DNA from: Colwellia sp. 75C3
GTDB lineage: Bacteria > Pseudomonadota > Gammaproteobacteria > Enterobacterales > Alteromonadaceae
DNA: 64,000 nucleotides
Reading direction: 5' to 3'
Assembly: GCF_002836255.1 (NCBI RefSeq)
Contig: NZ_PJAU01000060.1
Coordinates: 303,408 to 367,407, forward strand
Part shown: piece by piece, positions 55,876 to 63,975 of the stretch
Layout: each line of letters opens with the position of its first letter
How positions within the stretch are numbered: position 1 is the first letter of the stretch
Program-made: the position numbers and the translations under genes
Notes under the pieces: model-generated
Databases searched by the model: none
Seen by the model: the letters and a program-made list of their open reading frames with translations, nothing else
Told to the model about the DNA's origin: nothing

Positions 55876-56101
55876 GCTCATTGACTAACGTCAACTCCGC
55901 TTTTTTGCCTTGTACTTGAATCAAGTCGCTGCAAACTAAACAATTACTGGTTCAATTCTAACTCTGTGTTTTTCGTTCAATGTCTTTTATTCAAATAATA
56001 AATGTAGTGATTCAGCTTTAAGTTATATGGTGCAATAAGAAGGAAATAGCACGGAGTTGACGCTAGTCAATGAGTACTCTTGACGATCTTATTGCACCAT
56101 A
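55876..56101. repeat. Nested inverted repeats between liuA and liuB
   Basis: GCTCATTGACTAACGTCAAC (from 55876) and the matching segment at 56051-56075 form a 25-bp inverted pair with 3 mismatches. A separate perfect 15-bp stem, TATGGTGCAATAAGA (56026-56040) and TCTTATTGCACCATA (56087-56101), encloses the right arm. The spacer holds no gene. It could form a strong RNA structure that splits the operon's expression, or be the remains of an inserted element. Confidence 0.72.
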
Positions 56102-56119
56102 CAACGACAAGATGGCTCG

Positions 56120-57289
56120 CTACTTAGATTCGTTAAATAATTCACGGCCTATCAACATTCTACGGATCTCGGAAGTACCAGCACCAATCTCGTATAATTT
56201 AGCATCGCGTAATAAACGTCCCGCTGGAAATTCGTTGATATAACCATTACCGCCAAGTAATTGAATAGTATCAAGTGCCATTTTTGTCGCTAATTCTGCA
56301 GCATATAAAATTACCGCTGCTGAATCTTTACGTGTAGTTTCACCACGATCACAAGCCTGAGCTACCATGTAAGCATAAGATTTGGCTGCATTCATTTGTG
56401 TGTACATGTCAGCAACTTTACCTTGTACTAATTGGAACTCACCAATAGATTGACCAAATTGCTTTCTGTCATGAATATAAGGTACGACTAAATCCATACA
56501 AGCATCCATGATGCCTAAAGAACCGCCAGATAAAACTACGCGTTCGTAGTCTAAACCTGACATTAATACGCGAACGCCTTTGCCTTCAGTGCCTAAAATG
56601 TTTTCTGCTGGAACTTCACAATCTTGAAAAACTAATTCACAGGTATTTGAACCACGCATACCTAATTTATCTAATTTCTGATGGCGAGAAAAACCAGGGT
56701 AATCACGTTCAACAATAAAGGCTGTAATACCTTTTGAACCTGCGCTGGTATCTGTTTTAGCATAAATAACAAAAACATCAGCATCTGGACCATTGGTGAT
56801 CCACATTTTATTACCGTTAAGGATGTACTTATCACCTTTTTTATCAGCGCGAAGTTTCATGCTTACTACATCACTACCTGCATTTGGCTCACTCATAGCA
56901 AGTGCACCAACATGTTCACCGGTACAAAGTTTTGGTAAGTACTTGAGCTTTTGCTCATGAGAACCATTTTTACTTAACTGGTTTAAACATAAGTTCGACA
57001 TAGCGCCATAACTCAAACCTACAGAAGCAGAAGCTCTACTAATTTCTTGCATAGCAACAATATGTTCTAAATAACCAAGTTCTGAACCACCGTACTGCTC
57101 ATCAACGGTCATGCCTAATAAACCCATGTCACCAAACTTACGCCATAAATCTTTTGGAAATTCATTATCAATGTCAATTTGCGCTGCACGTGGGGCTATT
57201 TCATCTCGAGAAAAGGCATTTACCTGTTCGCGGATCATATCGACGGTTTCGCCTAAGTTAAAGTTAAGTGATCTGTATTGTGAAATCAT
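56120..57289 (-). CDS. liuA: Isovaleryl-CoA dehydrogenase
   Basis: FAD flavoenzyme of leucine breakdown: isovaleryl-CoA to 3-methylcrotonyl-CoA. It has 389 residues. ALAMSEPNAGSDVVSMKL and KMWITNGPDADV give the FAD/substrate site. The catalytic Glu lies in GLDYERVVLSGG (about 249-260), the position that marks isovaleryl-CoA dehydrogenases, not the usual C-terminal site. The C-terminal signature is LLRDAKLYEIGAGTSEIRR. It lies 32 bp after liuR. Confidence 0.96.
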   Translation of the reverse strand: MISQYRSLNFNLGETVDMIREQVNAFSRDEIAPRAAQIDIDNEFPKDLWRKFGDMGLLGMTVDEQYGGSELGYLEHIVAMQEISRASASVGLSYGAMSNLCLNQLSKNGSHEQKLKYLPKLCTGEHVGALAMSEPNAGSDVVSMKLRADKKGDKYILNGNKMWITNGPDADVFVIYAKTDTSAGSKGITAFIVERDYPGFSRHQKLDKLGMRGSNTCELVFQDCEVPAENILGTEGKGVRVLMSGLDYERVVLSGGSLGIMDACMDLVVPYIHDRKQFGQSIGEFQLVQGKVADMYTQMNAAKSYAYMVAQACDRGETTRKDSAAVILYAAELATKMALDTIQLLGGNGYINEFPAGRLLRDAKLYEIGAGTSEIRRMLIGRELFNESK

Positions 57290-57321
57290 AATGGTTCCTT
57301 TACCGTTGCTTATATAGGGGA

Positions 57322-57741
57322 TTATTTGGTTTCTAGTGTTCTAAGTGTTTCTTGACAATTATCTTCTAAGTCATTCAATTCAATTAGCACGGCATTAATA
57401 TCTTCTAGTTGCTGCGTTAAATCGCGTTTTTTATTATGGATAAGTTCCATGATGCTATTTAACTGCTTAGCACTTGTTTTATCTACGTCGTACAGTTCAA
57501 ATAAACGGCCTGTTTCAGCTAATGAAAAACCTAAGCGTTTACCGCGCAAAATTAACTTTAGTCGAACTTTATCTCTTTGGTTATAAATTCTCGTTTGTCC
57601 CTTACGGGCAGGAGAGACTAATCCTTGGTCTTCATAGAAACGTATGCTGCGCGTGGTAATATCAAATTCTTTTGATAAGTCGCTAATAGAGTATTTAGTT
57701 GGGCTAATTTTTGATGTCATTTTTTTACTCGGATATATCAT
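57322..57741 (-). CDS. liuR: MerR-family regulator of branched-chain amino acid catabolism
   Basis: A 139-residue MerR-type protein. The N-terminal winged helix reads YSISDLSKEFDITTRSIRFYEDQGL (split here at about residue 30), then SPARKGQTRIYNQRDKVRLKLIL. A long coiled-coil dimerisation helix follows to the end. Known LiuR proteins control the liu genes in proteobacteria. It heads the liu operon and diverges from the thiolase gene. Two palindromic operators lie in the 256-bp upstream spacer. ATG at codon 8 (57720) is an alternative start. Confidence 0.93.
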   Translation of the reverse strand: MIYPSKKMTSKISPTKYSISDLSKEFDITTRSIRFYEDQGLVSPARKGQTRIYNQRDKVRLKLILRGKRLGFSLAETGRLFELYDVDKTSAKQLNSIMELIHNKKRDLTQQLEDINAVLIELNDLEDNCQETLRTLETK

Positions 57742-57768
57742 CTTGAATAAATTTGCTTATTGATTTAT

Positions 57769-57802
57769 CTTATAGGAAGTTTACGTTAACGTAAAGGTTG
57801 CT
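57769..57802 (-). promoter_or_regulatory. LiuR operator 1 within liuR-liu promoter
   Basis: The perfect 16-bp palindrome TTTACGTTAACGTAAA occupies 57780-57795. On the minus strand TATAAG (57774-57769) lies five bases after it, and the spacer from the -35 position is 19 bp, the unusual length that MerR-family activators need. The -35 hexamer itself is poor. The palindrome fits what I recall of the published LiuR motif. Confidence 0.8.
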
Positions 57803-57883
57803 TTTGTTCGATGATAAAAATAATAAATTCACCCTGTAAGAAAGGTCTTACAGTTTGCTTTGTTATTAATGATCTTACTCACT

Positions 57884-57914
57884 TGGGTTACGTTGGCGTA
57901 AAGGCACTATTAAG
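57884..57914 (+). promoter_or_regulatory. LiuR operator 2 within the thiolase promoter
   Basis: GTTACGTTGGCGTAAA (57887-57902) is a near-palindrome of the same type. On the plus strand TTGGGT (57884-57889), a 19-bp spacer, and TATTAA (57909-57914) form a MerR-style promoter, geometrically equivalent to site 1 on the other strand. It faces the thiolase gene, 84 bp before its ATG. Confidence 0.72.
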
Positions 57915-57997
57915 TTAGGCTTTATCAAAAGAGATTAACTTATTCAATTACATTGTAATTATTCAAATTTATTATCATTTATAAGCTGGAGAGCTCC

Positions 57998-59182
57998 ATG
58001 TCATCATTAGATCCTATTGTTATTGTTTCAGCCGTAAGAACACCTATGGGTGGGTTTGGCGGTTGTTTGTCACCGGTAACGGCTCCTGAATTAGGTGCTA
58101 GCGCAATTAAAGGCGCAATAGCACAAGCAAATTTAGCCAATGATCAAGTTGACGAAGTCATTATGGGCTGTGTTTTACCTGCTGGCGTAAAACAAGCACC
58201 CGCCAGACAAGCCGCAATCGCTGCTGATTTATCCTTATCTACTGTCTGCACCACAATCAATAAAGTCTGTGGTTCAGGTATGAAAGCTGCGATGCAAGCA
58301 CATGACTCATTACTTGCTGGCTCTATTGAGGTAGCTATTGCTGGCGGTATGGAAAGCATGAGTAATGCACCCTATATATTACCGAAAGTTAGAACAGGTC
58401 TACGTATGGGCCATGGCGAAGTCATCGATCATATGATGCTCGACGGTTTAGAAAATGCGTATGACGGTGTTTCTATGGGCTGTTTTGCTCAAGAAACTGC
58501 TGATGAAGCTGATTTTACTCGCGAAGCGATGGATGAATTTGCTATCCGCTCACTAAGTCGTGCAAACCAAGCAATTGACTCAGGCGCTTTCAAAAATGAA
58601 ATTACCGCTGTTACCGTAGTTAATAGACGTAAAGAAACGATTATTGATACCGACGAACAACCAGGTAATGCGCGCCCAGACAAAATACCTTCACTGCGTG
58701 CAGCTTTTAAAAAAGGTGGCACCATTACAGCGGCAAATTCTAGCTCTATATCAGATGGGGCAGCAGCCTTAGTAATGATGAAGTTATCTGAAGCACAAAA
58801 ACGTGGTTTATCACCACTTTGTAAAATTGTAGCGCATGCTACACATGCACAAGCACCGGCAGAATTTACCGTAGCTCCAGTAGGGGCAATGACAAAAGTA
58901 TTAGCCAAAGCAAATTGGAAAACAGCAGATGTTGATTTATTTGAAATCAACGAAGCTTTTGCCATGGTAACTATGTTGGCGGTTAAAAATATGTCGTTAG
59001 ATATCAACAAAGTAAATATTCATGGTGGTGCATGTGCATTAGGTCATCCTTTAGGCGCAAGTGGCGCACGTATTATGGTGACATTAATCCATGCATTGAA
59101 AAACCAAGGCCTATCTAAAGGTGTTGCTTCTCTTTGTATTGGTGGCGGCGAAGCTACAGCAATAGCACTAGAAATACTATAA
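57998..59182 (+). CDS. atoB: Acetyl-CoA acetyltransferase (thiolase II)
   Basis: Thiolase, 394 residues. The acyl-enzyme Cys lies in TINKVCGSGMKAAM (about 91), the second-site His in GACALGHPLGASGAR (about 350), and the proton-exchange Cys in SLCIGGGEAT (about 380). In this context it can cleave acetoacetyl-CoA from the sco step or 2-methylacetoacetyl-CoA from isoleucine. It heads the plus-strand operon, with 21 bp to the next gene. Confidence 0.94.
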   Translation: MSSLDPIVIVSAVRTPMGGFGGCLSPVTAPELGASAIKGAIAQANLANDQVDEVIMGCVLPAGVKQAPARQAAIAADLSLSTVCTTINKVCGSGMKAAMQAHDSLLAGSIEVAIAGGMESMSNAPYILPKVRTGLRMGHGEVIDHMMLDGLENAYDGVSMGCFAQETADEADFTREAMDEFAIRSLSRANQAIDSGAFKNEITAVTVVNRRKETIIDTDEQPGNARPDKIPSLRAAFKKGGTITAANSSSISDGAAALVMMKLSEAQKRGLSPLCKIVAHATHAQAPAEFTVAPVGAMTKVLAKANWKTADVDLFEINEAFAMVTMLAVKNMSLDINKVNIHGGACALGHPLGASGARIMVTLIHALKNQGLSKGVASLCIGGGEATAIALEIL

Positions 59183-59203
59183 AAAATACCCAAGGAATTA
59201 CTG

Positions 59204-60361
59204 ATGAATTTTGATTTAACCGAAGACCAACAAATGTTTGCTGAAACTGCTAAACAATTTAGCGATAGCGAGTTATTACCCAATGCGGCTAAGTGGGATA
59301 TAGAACATACCTTTCCAAAAGATGTGATAACTAAAGCAGGAGAACTTGGCTTTTGTGGTTTATATGCGCCAGAAGATGCTGGTGGTTTAGGCTTGAGTCG
59401 ATTAGATTCATCAATAATATTTGAGCAGCTCTCCATGGGGTGTACTACAACTACGGCCATGATGACCATTCATAATATGGCCACATGGATGATTGCGACT
59501 TGGGGCACAACAACAATAAAAGATGCTTGGTGTCCTGAGTTAGTAACGGGTGAAAAGCTTGCCTCTTATTGTTTAACCGAACCTGGTGCTGGATCTGATG
59601 CAGCATCACTACGTACAAGTGCTAAAGTTGAAGGCGAACATTATATTATTAATGGTTCAAAAATGTTTATCTCAGGTGCGGGCGAAACTGATGTATTAGT
59701 CGTTATGGTCCGGACAGGTGGAGCTGGCGCTAAAGGGATTTCAGCTGTTGTTATTCCTGCGGATGCACCCGGGGTAATTTATGGTAAAGCCGAAGAGAAA
59801 ATGGGCTGGAATGCACAGCCAACAAAGCAAATTACTTTTGATAATGTCAAAATTCCACGAGAGAATTTACTCGCTAATGAAGGTGACGGTTTCACCTTAG
59901 CGATGAAAGGGCTCGATGGCGGTCGTATTAACATTGCTACCTGTTCAATAGGTACTGCACAACAAGCGTTAAATACGGCGATGACATATATGCAAGACCG
60001 AGAACAGTTTGGTAAGCCAATTGCGGCCTTTCAAGGTTTACAATTTAAACTCGCTGATATGGCCACTGAATTGGTAGCAGCAAGACAGTTAGTGCGATTA
60101 GCGGCTTATAAGTTAGACCAAAACGATGCAGAAAAAACGGCATATTGCGCTATGGCAAAACGTTTTGCTACCGATATCGGTTTTCAAGTTTGTGATGCAG
60201 CTCTACAAATACATGGTGGTTATGGGTACGTGAAAGAGTATCCACTGGAACGTCACTTTAGAGATGTACGTGTTCATCAAATTCTTGAAGGCACTAATGA
60301 AATAATGCGCGTTATTATCGCTCGACGATTATTAACGGAAGGGGCAGGGCAATTACTTTAG
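59204..60361 (+). CDS. Acyl-CoA dehydrogenase, probable isobutyryl/2-methylbutyryl-CoA type
   Basis: FAD acyl-CoA dehydrogenase, 385 residues. FAD/substrate motifs are YCLTEPGAGSDAASLRT and SKMFISGAGETDVLVVM. The catalytic Glu is at the usual C-terminal site in ILEGTNEIMRVIIARRLL (about 365). Context with enoyl-CoA hydratase and 3-hydroxyisobutyryl-CoA hydrolase points to valine (isobutyryl-CoA) and perhaps isoleucine breakdown. The exact substrate is inferred. Confidence 0.9.
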   Translation: MNFDLTEDQQMFAETAKQFSDSELLPNAAKWDIEHTFPKDVITKAGELGFCGLYAPEDAGGLGLSRLDSSIIFEQLSMGCTTTTAMMTIHNMATWMIATWGTTTIKDAWCPELVTGEKLASYCLTEPGAGSDAASLRTSAKVEGEHYIINGSKMFISGAGETDVLVVMVRTGGAGAKGISAVVIPADAPGVIYGKAEEKMGWNAQPTKQITFDNVKIPRENLLANEGDGFTLAMKGLDGGRINIATCSIGTAQQALNTAMTYMQDREQFGKPIAAFQGLQFKLADMATELVAARQLVRLAAYKLDQNDAEKTAYCAMAKRFATDIGFQVCDAALQIHGGYGYVKEYPLERHFRDVRVHQILEGTNEIMRVIIARRLLTEGAGQLL

Positions 60362-60545
60362 GAAAAACCTAAAAGGCTCTGATGTATCTCACTCAACAAT
60401 TGTATGGGATACACTTTTCATGAAAAATATATTAAAGCTGTACACAAAACACTATGCATCCGTTACATAGTTAACAGCCGATAATATAAAGCTAAAAAAC
60501 ACATAATAAAAAATATTAGTATCAAATACTTAGCAAGGAAAGAAA

Positions 60546-61334
60546 ATGTCTGATTATTCATCACAGTTTTTACGAGTAGAAGTGATTGCTCATACCGCCG
60601 TTGTTACTTTTAATAATCCTCCAGCACATACGTGGACTGCACAAAGTTTAGCCGATTTACGTGATTTAGTTTTAGCCTTAAATGAAGATAAAAATATTTA
60701 CGCTTTAGTCTTAACCGGAGATGGAGCTAAATTCTTCTCTGCTGGAGCAGATCTTAATGTTTTTGCTGATGGCGATAAACAAGTAGCTGAAGATATGAGT
60801 GACATTTTTGGTCAGGCATTTGAAACGTTATCAACATTTCGTGGTGTTTCTATTTCTGCTATTAATGGCTACGCTATGGGCGGAGGTTTAGAAGTTGCCT
60901 TAGCCTGTGATATTCGTATTGCAGAAGAGCATGCGGTTATGGCTTTACCCGAAGCAAGTGTTGGTTTACTACCTTGTGCTGGTGGCACACAAAATCTTGC
61001 GATACTTGTTGGCGAAGGTTGGACTAAACGTATGATTTTATGTGGTGAGCGAATTAATGCAGAAAAAGCTCTATCAATAAGTTTAGTTGAAGAAGTAGTT
61101 GCGCAAGGTGAAGGAAAGAATGCAGCGATTGCTTTGGCTGAAAAGGTATCTAAACAAAGTCCCGTTGCTGTGGCAGCTTGTAAACAGCTAATACAAAAAA
61201 ATCGTGTCATGCCGACTGCTCGAGCTTTACCACAAGAGCGTCTGGCTTTTGTTGAGTTATTTAACTCACTTGACCAAAAAGAAGGCGTACAAGCTTTTCT
61301 AGATAAGCGTAAGCCTGTTTGGCAAAATAAATAG
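60546..61334 (+). CDS. Enoyl-CoA hydratase
   Basis: Crotonase-family hydratase, 262 residues. The oxyanion hole comes from FFSAGADLNVF (about 63-73) and INGYAMGGGLEVALACDI (about 104-121). LPEASVGLLPCAGGTQNL supplies one catalytic Glu region; the second usual Glu position is occupied by a non-acidic residue here as far as I can judge. The role is probably methacrylyl-CoA or tiglyl-CoA hydration. A 184-bp spacer with no gene precedes it. Confidence 0.87.
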   Translation: MSDYSSQFLRVEVIAHTAVVTFNNPPAHTWTAQSLADLRDLVLALNEDKNIYALVLTGDGAKFFSAGADLNVFADGDKQVAEDMSDIFGQAFETLSTFRGVSISAINGYAMGGGLEVALACDIRIAEEHAVMALPEASVGLLPCAGGTQNLAILVGEGWTKRMILCGERINAEKALSISLVEEVVAQGEGKNAAIALAEKVSKQSPVAVAACKQLIQKNRVMPTARALPQERLAFVELFNSLDQKEGVQAFLDKRKPVWQNK

Positions 61335-61378
61335 TTTTGTTATGTTAAAACTAAGCCAGAATTCAGAAAGGAAAAATT

Positions 61379-62548
61379 ATGACAGACGTAGTTCTTTTTC
61401 AAGAAGTTGATTGTGATAACGGTAAAAAAATTGGGGTCATTACCCTCAACTCACCAAAATCACTTAATGCATTAAGTGGCGATATGATCGCGCTGCTTTA
61501 TCCTAAATTGATTACATGGCAAGAGCAGCAAAACATTGCTGCTGTATTTTTGCAGGGCGAAGGTGAAAAAGCCTTTTGCGCAGGTGGCGATATAGTGCAC
61601 CTCTACAATGCCATGAAAACCAATACCCTGAAAAGCTCCAATACAAAATTTTCAGTTGATACTTTAAGTGTAGATAATAAATTCGCACCAGAAATTGAAG
61701 ATTACTTTACTCAAGAATACCAATTAGATTTTTTAATTCACACCTTTAATAAACCTTTCATTGTCTGGGGAAACGGCATTGTCATGGGCGGTGGATTAGG
61801 TATGCTCGTTGGAGCAAGTCATCGTGTAGTCACTGAAAACTCACGGATAGCGATGCCGGAAATTAGTATTGGTTTATTCCCTGATGTTGGTGGCAGCTAC
61901 TTTCTAAATAAAATGCCTGCTGGTTGTGGTTTATTCTTAGCCTTAACCGGTGCCTCTATCAATGCGGCAGATGCTAAGTTTTGTCAGCTTGCTGATTATT
62001 TTGTTGAGCAACAACACAAAGATAACTTTATTAGTCAACTTAAGATGATTAACTGGGGGGAAACAGTCCCACTAAATCACGACAAGACTTCGCAACTATT
62101 ACAAGAGTTCGAACAAGGCTCAGCAAGTAAATTACCCGTTTCACCTTTAAGAGAGCATAAAACATTAATAACTCAGCTTGTTGAAAAGAATGAGTTGACT
62201 GATATTGTAACGGCAATCGTAAGTGTTGAGACTGAAGATAAGTGGTTGAGCCGCGCACAAAAGTCATTGAAAAACGGTAGCGCTTTGAGCGCACAATTAG
62301 CCTACTCGCAATTACAACGTGGTAAAGGCATGACATTAGCTGATTGTTTTCGTATGGAATTAAACTTAGCAGTTAAATGCGGTCATTTCGGCGAGTTTTT
62401 AGAAGGGGTCAGAGCATTATTAATCGATAAAGATAATAGTCCGCAATGGCATTACCCATCAGTTGAATTAATTGATGCTAAAGTACTTGATTGGTTTTTC
62501 GAATCTACTTGGTCAAAAGCAGAACATCCACTCGCTAAATTAGCTTAA
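61379..62548 (+). CDS. 3-hydroxyisobutyryl-CoA hydrolase
   Basis: Crotonase-fold thioesterase of valine breakdown, releasing 3-hydroxyisobutyrate. It has 389 residues, longer than hydratases and normal for this family. Motifs are KAFCAGGDIVHLYNAM, GNGIVMGGGLGMLVGASHRVV (given in parts: oxyanion glycines about 139-143), and AMPEISIGLFPDVGGSYFL with the catalytic Glu and Asp. It lies 44 bp after the hydratase and is followed by a repeat element, not by a 3-hydroxyisobutyrate dehydrogenase gene. Confidence 0.93.
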   Translation: MTDVVLFQEVDCDNGKKIGVITLNSPKSLNALSGDMIALLYPKLITWQEQQNIAAVFLQGEGEKAFCAGGDIVHLYNAMKTNTLKSSNTKFSVDTLSVDNKFAPEIEDYFTQEYQLDFLIHTFNKPFIVWGNGIVMGGGLGMLVGASHRVVTENSRIAMPEISIGLFPDVGGSYFLNKMPAGCGLFLALTGASINAADAKFCQLADYFVEQQHKDNFISQLKMINWGETVPLNHDKTSQLLQEFEQGSASKLPVSPLREHKTLITQLVEKNELTDIVTAIVSVETEDKWLSRAQKSLKNGSALSAQLAYSQLQRGKGMTLADCFRMELNLAVKCGHFGEFLEGVRALLIDKDNSPQWHYPSVELIDAKVLDWFFESTWSKAEHPLAKLA

Positions 62549-62585
62549 TTAGTCGGTAAAACATATAACAGGTGATAGTCATAGC

Positions 62586-62849
62586 TATACCCGTTACCAT
62601 TCAAAGTGCAGGATTTCAGTGGGAATTAAAATAACTTTAGGCAAGGCAAATGATTTAAGCATAGTCATTCTATGGTTTGATTATTTAACGCAGTATAAAG
62701 TCATTTTAAACCCATCGAAGAAGGGCTTGAGAAACATCACTTCATCGTTGCTGTGATTTATAAGGGAATAACCATTTTTTCATCACAGCGCCTTGAATTG
62801 AAATTGCTCAAGCACTCTGAAACATGCATCTTGATTAATAACGGGTATA
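62586..62849. repeat. 264-bp MITE-like element (copy 2, opposite orientation to copy 1)
   Basis: TATACCCGTTACCATTCAAA at the left and the complementary tip at the right (AATAACGGGTATA). Its reverse complement matches 2576-2838 along the whole length with scattered substitutions. It fills most of the 348-bp spacer between the hydrolase and the SDR gene. Confidence 0.87.
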
Positions 62850-62896
62850 ATTTCGCTTTGACCCCTTAATGTATTTAATAAAAGTAAGTAAATAAT

Positions 62897-63667
62897 ATGA
62901 AATTACAAGATAAAACGATCGTTATAACTGGTGGTGGTCAAGGTCTAGGTTTGACTATGGCTATTAGTTTTGCTCAATCAGGCGCTAATATAGCGTTAAT
63001 CGATTTAAATGAAGAACAATTAAAAGAAAGCGTTCAGCAAGTTAAGTCGGCTGGTACTGAAGGAATAAAAGTAGCTTATTACCTTGCTAACGTGAGTAAA
63101 GAATCTGAGGTTGAAGAAACATTTCAACAAATTAATGCAGACTTTAACGGTATTGATGGTTTAGTTAATAATGCCGGAATCCTGCGTGATGGTATGTTTG
63201 TAAAAGCGAAAGACGGCGTTGTTAGCAAAAAGATGTCTTTAGAAAACTTTCAATCAGTTATTGATGTAAATCTAACAGGTGTATTCTTATGTGGCCGTGA
63301 AGCGGCTGTTCATATGATTGAAGGTCGCAAAGAAGGCGTAATTATTAATATGTCTTCAATTGCTCGTGGCGGTAATATGGGCCAAACCAACTATGCTGCT
63401 GCAAAAGCGGGCGTTGTCGCGATGACAACGACATGGGCAAGGGAACTTGGTCGTCATGGTATACGTGTTGGCGCTATTGCTCCTGGAGTTATTCGTACTG
63501 CAATGACAGATGCTATGAAACCAGAAATGCGTGACCGGTTAGAGAAAATGAAACCTGTTGGCCGTTTAGGTGAAGCAGAAGAAATTGCCCATACGGCAAA
63601 ATACATCTTTGAAAATGAATTCTTCACTGGTCGCGTGGTAGAAATCGACGGTGGTCTTTGTATGTAA
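62897..63667 (+). CDS. Short-chain dehydrogenase/reductase, likely 3-hydroxyacyl-CoA type
   Basis: NAD(P)-dependent SDR, 256 residues. The cofactor loop is VITGGGQGLGLTMA (about 10-23), NNAG at about 90, and the catalytic Ser-Tyr-Lys in NMSSIARGG and TNYAAAKAG (about 150-170). PGVIRTAM and the C-terminal VVEIDGGLCM are typical of FabG-like enzymes. Its place at the end of the valine/isoleucine operon suggests 2-methyl-3-hydroxybutyryl-CoA dehydrogenase, by inference. A terminator follows. Confidence 0.88.
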   Translation: MKLQDKTIVITGGGQGLGLTMAISFAQSGANIALIDLNEEQLKESVQQVKSAGTEGIKVAYYLANVSKESEVEETFQQINADFNGIDGLVNNAGILRDGMFVKAKDGVVSKKMSLENFQSVIDVNLTGVFLCGREAAVHMIEGRKEGVIINMSSIARGGNMGQTNYAAAKAGVVAMTTTWARELGRHGIRVGAIAPGVIRTAMTDAMKPEMRDRLEKMKPVGRLGEAEEIAHTAKYIFENEFFTGRVVEIDGGLCM

Positions 63668-63700
63668 TAGACAGGTAAAGTGCATTTACGCTTTATTATT

Positions 63701-63731
63701 AACCAAGTTCACTCATTTGAACTTGGTTTTG
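63701..63731 (+). terminator. Rho-independent terminator after the SDR gene
   Basis: AACCAAGTTCA / TGAACTTGGTT, an 11-bp stem with loop CTCATT, followed by TTGTTT, 33 bp after the stop. Confidence 0.88.
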
Positions 63732-63782
63732 TTTAACAAACAAACAATCATAAAGAAAAACGAAAAATAGTGTAAAAAAGAC

Positions 63783-63810
63783 TTGTACTAAAGCTAACTC
63801 TCTCTATAAT
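63783..63810 (+). promoter_or_regulatory. rrn P1-type promoter
   Basis: TTGTAC, a 16-bp spacer, TATAAT, then the GC-rich discriminator GCGCTCC. This is the layout of E. coli rrn P1 promoters. A/T-rich DNA just upstream (about 63733-63780) resembles an UP element. Confidence 0.78.
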
Positions 63811-63947
63811 GCGCTCCAGTTCCAAGGGGTTCACGCAAAATGAATCATCAACGGACTGTTTTGATATGTTATCTAACCTAATATTTGGTAGATAACATAA
63901 GTTAACGTGTTGTTTTAAATGTTTCTCGAAATGCTTTGAAATAAACG

Positions 63948-63975
63948 TTGACATCAAAACTAGGGAGCGTATTAT
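63948..63975 (+). promoter_or_regulatory. rrn P2-type promoter
   Basis: TTGACA, a 16-bp spacer and TATTAT, followed by ACGCCTCC. It lies 165 bp downstream of the P1-type promoter on the same strand, close to the rrn P1-P2 distance in E. coli. Between them is a hairpin (63865-63899, TATGTTATCTA ... TAGATAACATA). The transcribed gene lies outside the window. Confidence 0.75.

Noticed and set aside
55881..55894. TTGACTAACGTCAA as a LiuR operator between liuA and liuB
   Set aside because: It lacks the two central bases needed to align with the 16-bp palindrome and is better explained as one arm of a longer inverted repeat.
58489..59010. 173-residue open frame opposite the thiolase
   Set aside because: Antisense shadow of a confirmed thiolase; no recognisable domain or start signal.
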